A DNA stretch of 18,057 nucleotides from an uncultured Ruminococcus sp. GTDB taxonomy: Bacteria > Bacillota > Clostridia > Oscillospirales > Acutalibacteraceae. A program made the translations under genes and the position numbers. The stretch covers positions 1-18,057 of the forward strand of contig CADCON010000055.1 in NCBI GenBank assembly GCA_902803035.1, written 5' to 3'. Under the pieces are notes generated by a model. It had not been told where the DNA came from, ran no database searches, and was given only the letters and a program-made list of their open reading frames with translations. Below are positions 7,732 through 15,331 of the stretch, in pieces (within the stretch, counting starts at the first letter, position 1; the number at the start of each line of letters is the position of its first letter).

Positions 7732-8658
7732 TCAATCCTCCTGTGTGATCGGAATGTCGTTTTCATGTTCGCTGCGGGCAAGCCCCCATTGGGAAACTTC
7801 TTCGCAGTCGTCGAGAATGCCGACATAATAGGCGTCGAGAGCGGTGAAATCATTGGGGATGTCCTTGCTGTCGGCGACCGTGTACATGATATCATTGGAA
7901 TAGGTGTTCATCAGATATTCCACATATTCCTGCGGAATAAACTCATTGGCGTAATACAGATCGTGCGCCCCGAAGCAGTGCATCATTTCATGCGCGTAGG
8001 ACGGCGGCTTGGTCACGAAAATATCGTCGAACCGGACGAAGATGTTGCAGAATTCGATGTAGTAATCAGGCGAGCAGGAATAGCCGAGGTACCAGGGATT
8101 CACCTGATTGGTGTAATCAGTGTTGAAAAAGAAGAGATAAATGACATTATCGGCGCGGAACCGTTCTTTCAGCTCTTCGGTTCTCACATTGGATTCGATC
8201 CAGTCCTTCTGGACATTGTACATATCCCCGTACTCAGTGACCAGATTTTCGCTGAAGACGGCGGTGTAATACAGTTCGGGGTACTGCTTCCAGTCCCAGA
8301 TGAACGCGGCGTCGCTGCCGTATGCCGCCGCCTGCCCGGTGAGATACTCTGTGCTGATACGCAGGTTGTCGAGCGTATCGTCTATCATCGCTCTGTCTTC
8401 CTCCGAATCGCTCCATGAGGTGCCGGCATCGTCGGTGAAAATGGAGATCAGCAGCGTCCGCCCGGTGAGGGAACCCGCTGTGCCAAGCTCCCCGCCATAG
8501 GGCGATACGTATGTCTCTTCGGAGGAGGTGTCAGAAGCGGAAACCCCGGAGCCGCCGGGCCGTTTCCCTGAAAAAAAGTCCGAACATCCCGCGAGAAGCA
8601 CGATTGCCGCGGCGAAGAGAACGGCGGCTTGAAAGAAACGTCTGATGCTTTGATTCAT
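7732..8658 (-). CDS. Lipoprotein zinc metalloprotease (HExxHxxGxxD type)
   Basis: A 308-residue predicted lipoprotein with lipobox LAGC (Cys25) and a Ser/Gly-rich linker to about residue 48. The catalytic signature HEMMHCFGAHDLY (223-235) fits HExxHxxGxxD: His223 and His227 would bind zinc, Glu224 would be the catalytic base, and Asp233 would be the third ligand as in snapalysin. The neighbouring His232 is one residue early for the usual metzincin third ligand. Met258 in NDIMY (256-260) is a plausible Met-turn. The domain is short and has no visible propeptide, so it does not fit neatly into M6 or other large families. It is expected on the outer face of the membrane. The ATG at 8658 follows AAGGGGG (about 8670-8677). 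It is the first gene of a two-gene unit with the DUF4163-type lipoprotein. The substrate is unknown. Confidence 0.83.
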   Translation of the reverse strand: MNQSIRRFFQAAVLFAAAIVLLAGCSDFFSGKRPGGSGVSASDTSSEETYVSPYGGELGTAGSLTGRTLLISIFTDDAGTSWSDSEEDRAMIDDTLDNLRISTEYLTGQAAAYGSDAAFIWDWKQYPELYYTAVFSENLVTEYGDMYNVQKDWIESNVRTEELKERFRADNVIYLFFFNTDYTNQVNPWYLGYSCSPDYYIEFCNIFVRFDDIFVTKPPSYAHEMMHCFGAHDLYYANEFIPQEYVEYLMNTYSNDIMYTVADSKDIPNDFTALDAYYVGILDDCEEVSQWGLARSEHENDIPITQED

Positions 8659-8705
8659 GGCTGTTGCTGCCCCCTTGTCTGAATGATATTCCGTTGCAAT
8701 TCTAT

Positions 8706-8714
8706 TTTATAACA
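8706..8714 (-). promoter_or_regulatory. Probable extended -10 promoter of the metalloprotease operon
   Basis: TGT-TATAAA on the minus strand (8714-8706) resembles an extended -10 box, with AT-rich DNA upstream (8715-8803) but no clear -35. It would give a leader of about 40 bases. The whole interval 8659-8803 is AT-rich; I see only a weak TGTAAA/TTTACA inverted repeat after rnmV and no firm terminator there. Confidence 0.5.
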
Positions 8715-8803
8715 GAATTCGCCTAAAGTAAATAGTAATTAAAGCATTGTAATTCCTCAACCGAAAATTGTAAATATTTTTTAAACTTTCTGTTTACACA
8801 TTT

Positions 8804-9409
8804 TTACTGATTGGATTGACCGAAATAACGGTAGAATTCGTCGGGGGTCATGTATTCATTGATGACGCCCAGCAGGGCTTTTGACGTCATGCGGGCGGGC
8901 AGACCGAGATACTTCAGCAGTCCCGCGCGCAGGGCGGCGCTGTTTTCGCCGCCGGAAAGACCGCAGCGGTAGAAATCCTGCCGGCCGATGCGCGGCGCGG
9001 AGGCATCCTGCGGAAGGGATGCTTCACACACGACGCCCGCCTTCCGCAGCGCGTCGAGAAGCACTTCGGAAGGCATCCCCTCCACGCCCAGCTTTCCCTC
9101 CTTGGAAGGAGCGTCCTTGCGGCGTTCCTTGCCGGAAATATCGGGGATGTACGCGTGTCTGACAAGCTCCGGCGGAATGCAGGAGCGCAGGTGATTGCGT
9201 ATCACGAATCCCGCGGAATCGCTGTCGGTAATGACCAGCAGCCCGCGCGTTTCCGCCAGTCTGCGCAGCATGGCCATTTTCTCCCTGTCCCGGAATATTC
9301 CGAAGCCCTCGGTCGTGATGATGAGTCCGTCGATGAGTGAGTCCAGCCGTATCTTGTCATATCTGCCCTCGACAATGACCGCTTCCCTGATTCTGATTTT
9401 TCCGTTCAT
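8804..9409 (-). CDS. rnmV: Ribonuclease M5-like TOPRIM protein
   Basis: A 201-residue TOPRIM nuclease. RNase M5 matures precursor 5S rRNA together with ribosomal protein L18. The TOPRIM signature is clear: Glu14 in AVIVEGRYDKIRL (10-22) and the D-x-D pair Asp62/Asp64 in TDSDSAG (61-67). A conserved HAYIPDISGKERRK (85-98) and SKEGKLGVEGM (102-112) follow, then a C-terminal domain of the DUF4093 type (about 130-201). The start is the ATG at 9409, which overlaps the holA stop codon as ATGA and has GGAGG 7-8 bases upstream; a longer reading to 9523 would run over holA with a non-conserved Arg-rich extension. Rnm5 genes in Bacilli usually sit beside ksgA; here the partner is holA, with tight translational coupling. 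Confidence 0.93.
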   Translation of the reverse strand: MNGKIRIREAVIVEGRYDKIRLDSLIDGLIITTEGFGIFRDREKMAMLRRLAETRGLLVITDSDSAGFVIRNHLRSCIPPELVRHAYIPDISGKERRKDAPSKEGKLGVEGMPSEVLLDALRKAGVVCEASLPQDASAPRIGRQDFYRCGLSGGENSAALRAGLLKYLGLPARMTSKALLGVINEYMTPDEFYRYFGQSNQ

Positions 9410-10461
9410 CGCGCGCCCTCCGCGGCGGCGAACATTTCCGCCAGCAGCTTTTCCAGAAGAATCCTGCCGTCGACGCGGCTGCTTTTGAGGGACGCGTCTG
9501 TTTCGCAGAGCATGGAGCACCATTTCCGCAGCAGTCCGGCGGGATATCTGCGGCAGTCGCGGAAGGAGAAGCTCAGCCTTTTCTCCTTGCCCTTGTATTC
9601 CTCGCCGAAAAGCTCCGCCATATCATCGGCGGTTCTGCGCTCATCGGAAGCGAGCCGGGCGCGGTACAGGTCGACAAACGCGCCTGACATGATTGCCAGC
9701 ACGGCGACCGGTTCGGTGCGTTCGTCAAAAAGCTCTTCCAGAATGCGGTAAGCGTCAGCGCGCCTGCCGGAAATGACATTGGACGCCAGCATATACGCCT
9801 TGACGTCAATGCTCTGGGTGGTGTTGGCGTCAATGGCGGCGCGGGTGATTTTTCCTTTGCAGAGAGCCTGCAGCTTGGCAAGCTCGCTGAGAAGATTGGT
9901 GACGTCGGTTCCGCAGCGTTCCACCATGTACGCGGCGTCGGAACGGCTGATCTGCGCGCCGGTTTCCGAAGCGGCATTCAGCAGGATATCGGTGATTTCT
10001 GCGGATGTGGGGGTCTTGCAATTGATGACCGTGCCGTTTTTTTTGATCAGGTTCCGCATGGCTCCCTGATGGTCGCCGCTTTTGGCGGACACTTTGACCG
10101 ACACATTGAAGAAGATGAGCAGGCAGGCGTCGTAGCTGCCGATGACTTCGAGAAGGGATTCCAGTTTGCGGTACTGGTCCGCGTTCAGCGCGGCGGCGTC
10201 CAGATCCTTGACCATGATCATGCGGCGTTCCGCCATCATGGGAAGGGTTTCGGCGGCGGCGGCAATTTCCTCCACCGCGCATTCGGAGCCGTCGAATTCC
10301 GTGTAATTGAATTCCGGCAGCACGTCCGGCTTGTATTTTTGCTTCAGCATTTCCAGGCTGCGTCTGCGCAGGTAAGCGTCGTCTCCGCAGATCAGGTAGA
10401 CCGTGGACGGCTTTCCCGAAGCGATATGCGCTCCCAGCGCGCTGTAATTGATTTCAGCCAT
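9406..10461 (-). CDS. holA: DNA polymerase III delta subunit
   Basis: The delta subunit of the clamp loader, which opens the beta sliding clamp during replication. The 351-residue length is typical. The N-terminal VYLICGDDAYLRRR (21-34) matches the degenerate nucleotide-binding region of the family, FNYTEFDG (51-58) and a MMVKDLD-like strand follow, and the C-terminal half is the helical clamp-loader collar domain. The longest reading begins at 10479, but its first codons coincide with a GGAAAGG ribosome binding site (about 10471-10477) placed 9 bases before the ATG at 10461, so the shorter start (MAEINY) is preferred. The stop codon overlaps the rnmV start by 4 bases. A promoter candidate lies at 10482-10510. 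Both holA and rnmV have general housekeeping roles. Confidence 0.94.
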   Translation of the reverse strand: MAEINYSALGAHIASGKPSTVYLICGDDAYLRRRSLEMLKQKYKPDVLPEFNYTEFDGSECAVEEIAAAAETLPMMAERRMIMVKDLDAAALNADQYRKLESLLEVIGSYDACLLIFFNVSVKVSAKSGDHQGAMRNLIKKNGTVINCKTPTSAEITDILLNAASETGAQISRSDAAYMVERCGTDVTNLLSELAKLQALCKGKITRAAIDANTTQSIDVKAYMLASNVISGRRADAYRILEELFDERTEPVAVLAIMSGAFVDLYRARLASDERRTADDMAELFGEEYKGKEKRLSFSFRDCRRYPAGLLRKWCSMLCETDASLKSSRVDGRILLEKLLAEMFAAAEGAR

Positions 10462-10481
10462 TGTTTCAGACCTTTCCATAA

Positions 10482-10510
10482 TGTATAGAATGAATCACCT
10501 GTCCTGTCAG
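10482..10510 (-). promoter_or_regulatory. Candidate promoter of holA-rnmV
   Basis: Minus-strand CTGACA (10510-10505) and TATACA (10487-10482) are 17 bases apart. Transcription would start near 10475, just at the ribosome binding site, which leaves an unusually short leader and argues for translation from the ATG at 10461. Both hexamers are one mismatch or more from consensus, so this is a moderate call. Confidence 0.5.
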
Positions 10511-10531
10511 GAGCGGTGCGCGGGGAAAGAT

Positions 10532-10573
10532 GAAAACAGCGCATACTTCCTTCACGGATGATGTATGCGCTGT
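10532..10573 (-). terminator. Terminator hairpin after ychF
   Basis: A perfect 11-bp stem, ACAGCGCATAC (10536-10546) with GTATGCGCTGT (10563-10573), encloses a 16-base loop. On the minus strand it is followed by only a short T-run (TTTC). A further inverted repeat, AGAGCCTG (10591-10598) with CAGGCTCT (10634-10641), begins at the ychF stop codon, so the 3' end of the transcript carries two hairpins in tandem. Confidence 0.65.
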
Positions 10574-10640
10574 GATGAAGTCTGTTACGCAGAGCCTGTC
10601 TGGAATCTGTCCGCGCGCATCGGGAGCCGTGAGCAGGCTC

Positions 10641-11732
10641 TTACACATTGAAAAGGAAGTGAACCACGTCGCCGTCCTTCATGACATAGTCCTTGCCCTC
10701 GGAGCGGAGAAGCCCCTTTTCGCGGGCGGCGGCGAGCGAGCCGAGTTCAATCAGGCTGTCGTAATCGATGACTTCGGCGCGGATGAAGCCGCGTTCAATG
10801 TCGGAATGAATCTTGCCCGCAGCCTGCGGCGCTTTGGTTCCTTTTGTGATGGTCCACGCCCTGACCTCCGGCTGACCCGCGGTGAGGAAGCTGATCAGAC
10901 CGAGCAGGTGATATCCCGCGCGGATCAGGCGGTCGAGACCGGATTCCTCCAGTCCCATTTCGCTGAGGAACATCAGTTTTTCATCGGGATCCATGCCGCT
11001 GATTTCCGCTTCGATTTCAGCGCAGATAGGCAGCACTTCGCTGTTTTCCTCCTCCGCGATCCTTCTGACAACCGCGAGGTGGGGATTTTCCGCGTCGCCT
11101 GTGAAATCCTCCTCACTGAGATTGGCGGCGTAAATGACCTTCTTGCTGGTGAGAAGAGCGACGGTGGAAAGCATTTCGCGCTCCTCTTCGGTGAGCGTCA
11201 TGGTGCGGACGGCTTTCCCGGATTCCAGCACCTCCTTGACCCGCTCAAAGAATTCCACTTCGGCGGCAAATTTCCTGTCGCCCTTCATCGCCTTCTTTGC
11301 GCGGTCAATCTTTCGCTCCACCAGCTCCAGATCGGAGAGAATCAGTTCGAGATTGATGGTTTCAATGTCGCGCGCCGGGTCGATGCTGCCTTCGACGTGG
11401 ATGATGTCGTCGTTTTCAAAGCAGCGCACCACATGGACAATCGCGTCGCATTCCCTGATATTGGAAAGGAATTTGTTGCCCAGTCCTTCGCCCTTGCTTG
11501 CCCCCTTGACCAGCCCCGCGATATCGACGAATTCCAGCGGAGCGTGGGTGACCTTTTCGGGATGGTACATTTCCGCCAGCCGGTCAAGCCGCTTGTCGGG
11601 AACGTCAACCACGCCGACATTCGGTTCGATGGTGCAGAAGGGGTAATTGGCCGACTGCGCGCCGGCGCTTGTAATGGCGTTGAAGAGGGTGCTTTTGCCT
11701 ACGTTGGGGAGTCCTACTATGCCTAATTTCAT
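10641..11732 (-). CDS. ychF: Redox-regulated ATPase YchF (Obg/TRAFAC family)
   Basis: A 363-residue, cytoplasmic, ribosome-associated P-loop NTPase that hydrolyses ATP rather than GTP. The Walker A loop GLPNVGKST (7-15) and the DIAG Walker B segment (70-73) are intact. The base-recognition motif is NLSEE (204-208), the NxxE form that replaces the GTP-specific NKxD in YchF proteins. An alpha-helical coiled-coil insertion covers about 125-175 and a C-terminal TGS domain about 280-363. The length matches the family. The ATG at 11732 has a GAAAGGAAG site about 11 bases upstream. It begins 25 bases after the stop codon of a lipoprotein gene with no separate promoter visible, so it is probably co-transcribed from the promoter near 15200. 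Confidence 0.97.
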   Translation of the reverse strand: MKLGIVGLPNVGKSTLFNAITSAGAQSANYPFCTIEPNVGVVDVPDKRLDRLAEMYHPEKVTHAPLEFVDIAGLVKGASKGEGLGNKFLSNIRECDAIVHVVRCFENDDIIHVEGSIDPARDIETINLELILSDLELVERKIDRAKKAMKGDRKFAAEVEFFERVKEVLESGKAVRTMTLTEEEREMLSTVALLTSKKVIYAANLSEEDFTGDAENPHLAVVRRIAEEENSEVLPICAEIEAEISGMDPDEKLMFLSEMGLEESGLDRLIRAGYHLLGLISFLTAGQPEVRAWTITKGTKAPQAAGKIHSDIERGFIRAEVIDYDSLIELGSLAAAREKGLLRSEGKDYVMKDGDVVHFLFNV

Positions 11733-11757
11733 GTTGAACGGGTCTTCCTTTCAGATA

Positions 11758-12444
11758 TTAATCGTTGAATGTGACGCTGCTTGCCTGTTCCTCAGAGGAA
11801 GTATCTCCCCCTGAGGCGTCGGAATCGGATACGGGGGCGATGTTGGTGAAATCGCCGCTTTCGACCATAGAATTGGCCTCATTGATGTAGCCCATCATGA
11901 TATTGAAGCTGGTGCTGTCCAGAATGATGTACCAGTGATCACTTTCGCGCTTGAGATTGACATGGCATTCGGTGGTGACGTGCTTGGCTTCGGACATTTC
12001 CGATTCGCGGACGATTTCCTTGACGAGGGCTTCGCGCATCTCTTCAGCGGAAATTTTAGCCCCTCCCAGCACCGTATCGACATAATTGTTGGTGACGGTT
12101 GACGCGGCGCGGGCATAGATCTGGCGGAGGTCAACGGTGGTCACGCTCAGTGTCGCCGCGCCAGTGGCGCCGGTAGTCTGAATGTCGACGATCTGTATCT
12201 CAAGCGTCTTGGAAACGGCGTCCACAATCTGGCGCGTGCCGCTGCGGTCACCGGTGTCGAAGCTCAGCCCGTCATATTCTGCGACATAATCAAAAGCCGC
12301 CTTATAGCTGCAGTCGTTCATCTTCTTATTGAACCGCTTGATGGCCTGTTCAGGCGTATCGGCGTCATTGCAGGCGCAGAGAGCAAGCGTTGCCGCGGCG
12401 AGCATGACGGCAATCGTTGTCCGGATGACTGATTTGAATTTCAA
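11758..12444 (-). CDS. Predicted lipoprotein of unknown function (TTG start)
   Basis: A 228-residue predicted lipoprotein that I cannot assign to a named family. With a TTG start at 12444 it begins MKFKSVIR, followed by a hydrophobic core and the lipobox LCAC (mature Cys at residue 25), a well-formed type II signal peptide. The TTG is preferred over an upstream in-frame GTG (12498) because AAGGGG (12455-12460) lies 10 bases before it, and because the longer form adds an arginine-rich segment encoded inside a DNA hairpin. The mature part starts with a TPEQAIKRFNKKMNDCSYKA-type helix, resembling small NTF2-like or DUF4878-like lipoproteins in layout only. It ends in a Ser/Glu-rich tail. It lies between the 852-residue lipoprotein gene and ychF. 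Confidence 0.78.
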   Translation of the reverse strand: MKFKSVIRTTIAVMLAAATLALCACNDADTPEQAIKRFNKKMNDCSYKAAFDYVAEYDGLSFDTGDRSGTRQIVDAVSKTLEIQIVDIQTTGATGAATLSVTTVDLRQIYARAASTVTNNYVDTVLGGAKISAEEMREALVKEIVRESEMSEAKHVTTECHVNLKRESDHWYIILDSTSFNIMMGYINEANSMVESGDFTNIAPVSDSDASGGDTSSEEQASSVTFND

Positions 12445-12469
12445 TATTATCTTTCCCCTTGACTGGCGA

Positions 12470-12509
12470 GCGCAGACAGCGCGACGCTTCTGCGACACAC
12501 TGTCTGCGC
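12470..12509 (-). other. Hairpin between the two lipoprotein genes
   Basis: A perfect 10-bp inverted repeat, GCGCAGACAG (12470-12479) and CTGTCTGCGC (12500-12509), around a 20-base centre. It lies 10 bases upstream of the AAGGGG ribosome binding site of the 228-residue lipoprotein gene. No T-tract follows on either strand, so it is not a standard terminator; it could be a processing or attenuation element in the leader. Confidence 0.6.
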
Positions 12510-12558
12510 GGTATTAGAATGAATCAATTAAATTGCTTCCGGAATGAGCGGAGAATCT

Positions 12559-15117
12559 TCAGATCTTCTGCTTTCTGCGGAGGATATTGCGGATATCAAG
12601 CCCCATATCCATGAGAAGCAGCAGCACCGCTCCGGCAAAGAGCATGACATAAATGACGATGGAATAATTATACGCACCCGCCATTTCCATGAAGAACCGC
12701 TTACCATCGACGCCGAGGACGTCAACCTTGGCGGAAATAGTGTCCTCAAGGCCCAGCAGATACCACGCCTGGAAGAGCGAGGAGCAGATGATCACGATAT
12801 TGCTCAGCATTTTGGGAAGGAAACTGCGCAATGAGAGCAGAAGGAATATCACGATCGGAATGATGATCAGCACCAGATTGAAATAGCTGCCGTCAAACGT
12901 GCGATCGCTGATCTCCTTGCCGATGATCAGATCCAGACCGGAAAGACCGCTGTCGGAGTCAAATATTCCCAGAACGTCAAAGGAATTGCGTTCGGAATTG
13001 ATACGCACGAAATTGAAGAAGAACAGCACGCTCGCCATAGCCGCGAAAAGCCTCATAGCGGTGGTGAAGAGCCACATGTTCTCCGGTTCGTCGTCGTCTT
13101 CGTCCAGCCCGTCGTCGTCCTTCGGGGCAATGACAACCGCGTTGGCTGCTTCCTCAGGCGTAACCTCCATCATGGTTTCAGTGCCGTCAGGCAGCTTGAC
13201 CAGTGCCATGGTCATGACCGCTTCCATCTTTTCCTTTTCGCGCTTTTTGCGCTTGCGGAGCACCAGCCAGCTCAGCAGCATAATGATCACGCCGCAGGCG
13301 ATAACGACCAGCGCGCCGATCAGCAGCACAAACATCAGATTGAGTCTGCGGACCTGATAGGTGATGGTAAACAGATGCTCCGATACCGGATGCTCGAATT
13401 CGCTCTGGGATTTGCCCATCAGCACGTCGTTCTTGCCCTTGCCGGCGGGAGAAGTCCAGCTCACGGAGCTTGCTTCGCCGGTTCCCTTGAAGCCGTACAT
13501 GATCTCACCGGTGAAGCCGGAGGGCTTGATGAAATCAACAAGATCGACTGTCACGGTGACGCTTCTCTTGTTGTATAGCGTGAATTTATCCTCTCCGCTC
13601 ACCGTGAGGCTGTTGCCCGCGCCGGTGTACTTCTGAAGCAGCTTGGTGATTTCCTCGGCGGAACCTCTGGGCGTTGTGAGAACCACGGCGTACTGCATAT
13701 GCGACGAACTGAAGCGTTCGACCGTAATGTCTATTCCGCTGCCCTGGAGTGAATTTTTGAAATATTTCGCGGCAAACTGCGCGCCGGAATCGTCCTCCTC
13801 GACCTTGTAGGCGATTCTGATTTCCTGGCTGACCTTGTCGTCGGCGCTGATGTCGGTCGTCACGCATACCTTCGCCACGCTGTAAACGGACGATGAATAA
13901 AGCGTAATGTCGGCCGCCGACGCTTTTTCATAAATCAGCACCATGGTCTTGCCGTCCTCCGTCACGCCCTCGCCGCTCTTGAGGCTGCTGCCCCCGGATT
14001 TGGTGGACTTGGAGGCGTCGAACTGGCTGCCGTCGGTATTGACATAATTGAAGGTGGCGTTGCAGGAACCGTCGGACTGACAGGGGAACCTCTCAAAGCT
14101 GATCTTGTCGTACAGAACGCCGGTTTCGGAAAAGGCCGTATTGAGCGAGCCGTCGCTCACATAGCTGAAGGAGGAATTCCCGCCGAAGAGCCGGGCGGTG
14201 AATTCGCCGATTTCCTCCGCGCTGCCCTTGAGGGAAACGCTGTAAATACCGGAGCCGTCGTCCGCGTTTTTCCATTTGCCGTTCGCGCCATCGACCGACG
14301 AATTTTCCATGAATTTCTGAATATTGGTTTTACCGAGGGCTTCGACCGTCTTTTTGGGGATCTTGACGGTGACCTTGCGCTCGTAATCCTTGCCGTCCTT
14401 CTCCAGACCGTGAACCGTGCGGACTTCTATGCTGTCGAGAAGATACTTGGAGATGGTGTTGATCTTGATTTTGGCTGAAGCGAAATTGTCGTTGTCAAAA
14501 GTGACGTCGTTCATGGTGATCTTCACGGTATCGGTCATGCTGGAAACATCCTTGGATACGTTAAGACCCTCCTTCAGGGCAGGCTTGACCCACGCGAGAA
14601 GATCCTTTGACTCGAAGTCCTCCGTGAGGGAAAATCCGCTTTTGAAAAGATCCTCGTTGGGGTCCTTGTATGTAAACTGCACGGAAGGCACCCGTCCGAT
14701 GAGTGCTTTGACTTTGGACTTGTAATCGTCAAGGCTGTCGTATTTCAGATGGAAAACAAACACGGCCTTGGTCTTTTTGTCGTTGGTGTATTTGCATTCA
14801 AATGACATCTGCGGCGGACACTTCTGACTGAGAACGTCGGCCGCCTCGGACACCTTGAATTTGGTGAAAAGATTGTTCTGATCCTCCAGCTCGTCGCAGG
14901 TGATGATTCTCTCGCCCTTGAATTCGCCGTTGAGCTTCATCTCGGTATTCATTCCGCAGCCTGCCAGCAGCAGCAACGCCACGCAGCCGAGCAGAAGGGC
15001 GAACAGCCTGACGCGGTTCAGGCCGGGACGGGAGCCTTCGCACGGCTCCGGAACTTTGAATACGCGGCGTAAGCCGGTATCCGACACGATTTTGACAGAT
15101 GATTCTGCTTTTTCCAC
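12559..15117 (-). CDS. Large membrane-anchored lipoprotein with three repeated extracellular modules and a five-helix membrane domain; family not recognised
   Basis: An 852-residue protein. Residues 37-54 are a hydrophobic signal ending in lipobox LAGC (Cys54), after an unusually long 36-residue, charged N-terminal region. Residues 55-591 should lie outside the cell. I see three copies of a strand-helix-strand pattern, most clearly at about 121-175, 290-344 and 475-530, two of which share GSAEEI at the helix start. One membrane helix (592-620) is followed by a basic RKRKKREKEK stretch, a cytoplasmic loop with an acidic run (667-679), and four more hydrophobic segments (about 683-705, 744-763, 770-790, 816-837). 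The charge pattern fits an inside C-terminus. The first module resembles LppM/DUF3153-type lipoprotein domains in layout, but weakly. The GTG start (15117) is supported by AAAGGGAG 9-10 bases upstream. First gene of a unit with the 228-residue lipoprotein and ychF. Confidence 0.85.
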   Translation of the reverse strand: MEKAESSVKIVSDTGLRRVFKVPEPCEGSRPGLNRVRLFALLLGCVALLLLAGCGMNTEMKLNGEFKGERIITCDELEDQNNLFTKFKVSEAADVLSQKCPPQMSFECKYTNDKKTKAVFVFHLKYDSLDDYKSKVKALIGRVPSVQFTYKDPNEDLFKSGFSLTEDFESKDLLAWVKPALKEGLNVSKDVSSMTDTVKITMNDVTFDNDNFASAKIKINTISKYLLDSIEVRTVHGLEKDGKDYERKVTVKIPKKTVEALGKTNIQKFMENSSVDGANGKWKNADDGSGIYSVSLKGSAEEIGEFTARLFGGNSSFSYVSDGSLNTAFSETGVLYDKISFERFPCQSDGSCNATFNYVNTDGSQFDASKSTKSGGSSLKSGEGVTEDGKTMVLIYEKASAADITLYSSSVYSVAKVCVTTDISADDKVSQEIRIAYKVEEDDSGAQFAAKYFKNSLQGSGIDITVERFSSSHMQYAVVLTTPRGSAEEITKLLQKYTGAGNSLTVSGEDKFTLYNKRSVTVTVDLVDFIKPSGFTGEIMYGFKGTGEASSVSWTSPAGKGKNDVLMGKSQSEFEHPVSEHLFTITYQVRRLNLMFVLLIGALVVIACGVIIMLLSWLVLRKRKKREKEKMEAVMTMALVKLPDGTETMMEVTPEEAANAVVIAPKDDDGLDEDDDEPENMWLFTTAMRLFAAMASVLFFFNFVRINSERNSFDVLGIFDSDSGLSGLDLIIGKEISDRTFDGSYFNLVLIIIPIVIFLLLSLRSFLPKMLSNIVIICSSLFQAWYLLGLEDTISAKVDVLGVDGKRFFMEMAGAYNYSIVIYVMLFAGAVLLLLMDMGLDIRNILRRKQKI

Positions 15118-15196
15118 TGATTATCTCTCCCTTTGACGATTGATGATAAGAGGTATCGCTGCACGATAGATGAGGGCTTCAGCCTATACATAAGAT

Positions 15197-15225
15197 ATTA
15201 TATAATAAAAATCACCCAACGTCAA
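15197..15225 (-). promoter_or_regulatory. Strong sigma-A type promoter of the 852-residue lipoprotein operon
   Basis: Minus-strand TTGACG (15225-15220) and TATAAT (15202-15197) are 17 bases apart, in an AT-rich setting. Transcription should start near 15190, leaving a leader of about 73 bases before the GTG at 15117. Confidence 0.85.
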
Positions 15226-15264
15226 TCATGAAGAGCGGAAAATCTGAAATTTTTATCGGAAGCC

Positions 15265-15315
15265 GCAAAAAATCCCCCGGAAATACACCGCGGAGAGGGG
15301 TGTATTTCCGGGGGG
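15265..15315 (-). terminator. Strong Rho-independent terminator after the DUF4097 gene
   Basis: A perfect 16-bp stem, CCCCCGGAAATACACC (15274-15289) with its complement at 15299-15314, around a 9-base loop. On the minus strand it is followed by ATTTTTT. It lies 17 bases past the stop codon of the DUF4097 gene and upstream of the next promoter, cleanly ending the PadR operon. Confidence 0.93.
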
Positions 15316-15331
15316 AACATCTGATCGGTCG

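Noticed and set aside
10530..11726. A 398-codon open frame on the plus strand
   Set aside because: It lies opposite ychF, a clear family member, and starts inside the hairpin region; its translation shows no domain.
10486..12526. Shared 12-base word TAGAATGAATCA at 10486-10497 and 12515-12526, both before genes
   Set aside because: Twelve-base matches are expected several times by chance in a window of 18 kb on two strands, and the surrounding bases differ.
15031..15049. GGAGCC/GGCTCC inverted repeat near the start of the 852-residue lipoprotein gene
   Set aside because: Six base pairs inside coding sequence of high GC, consistent with chance.
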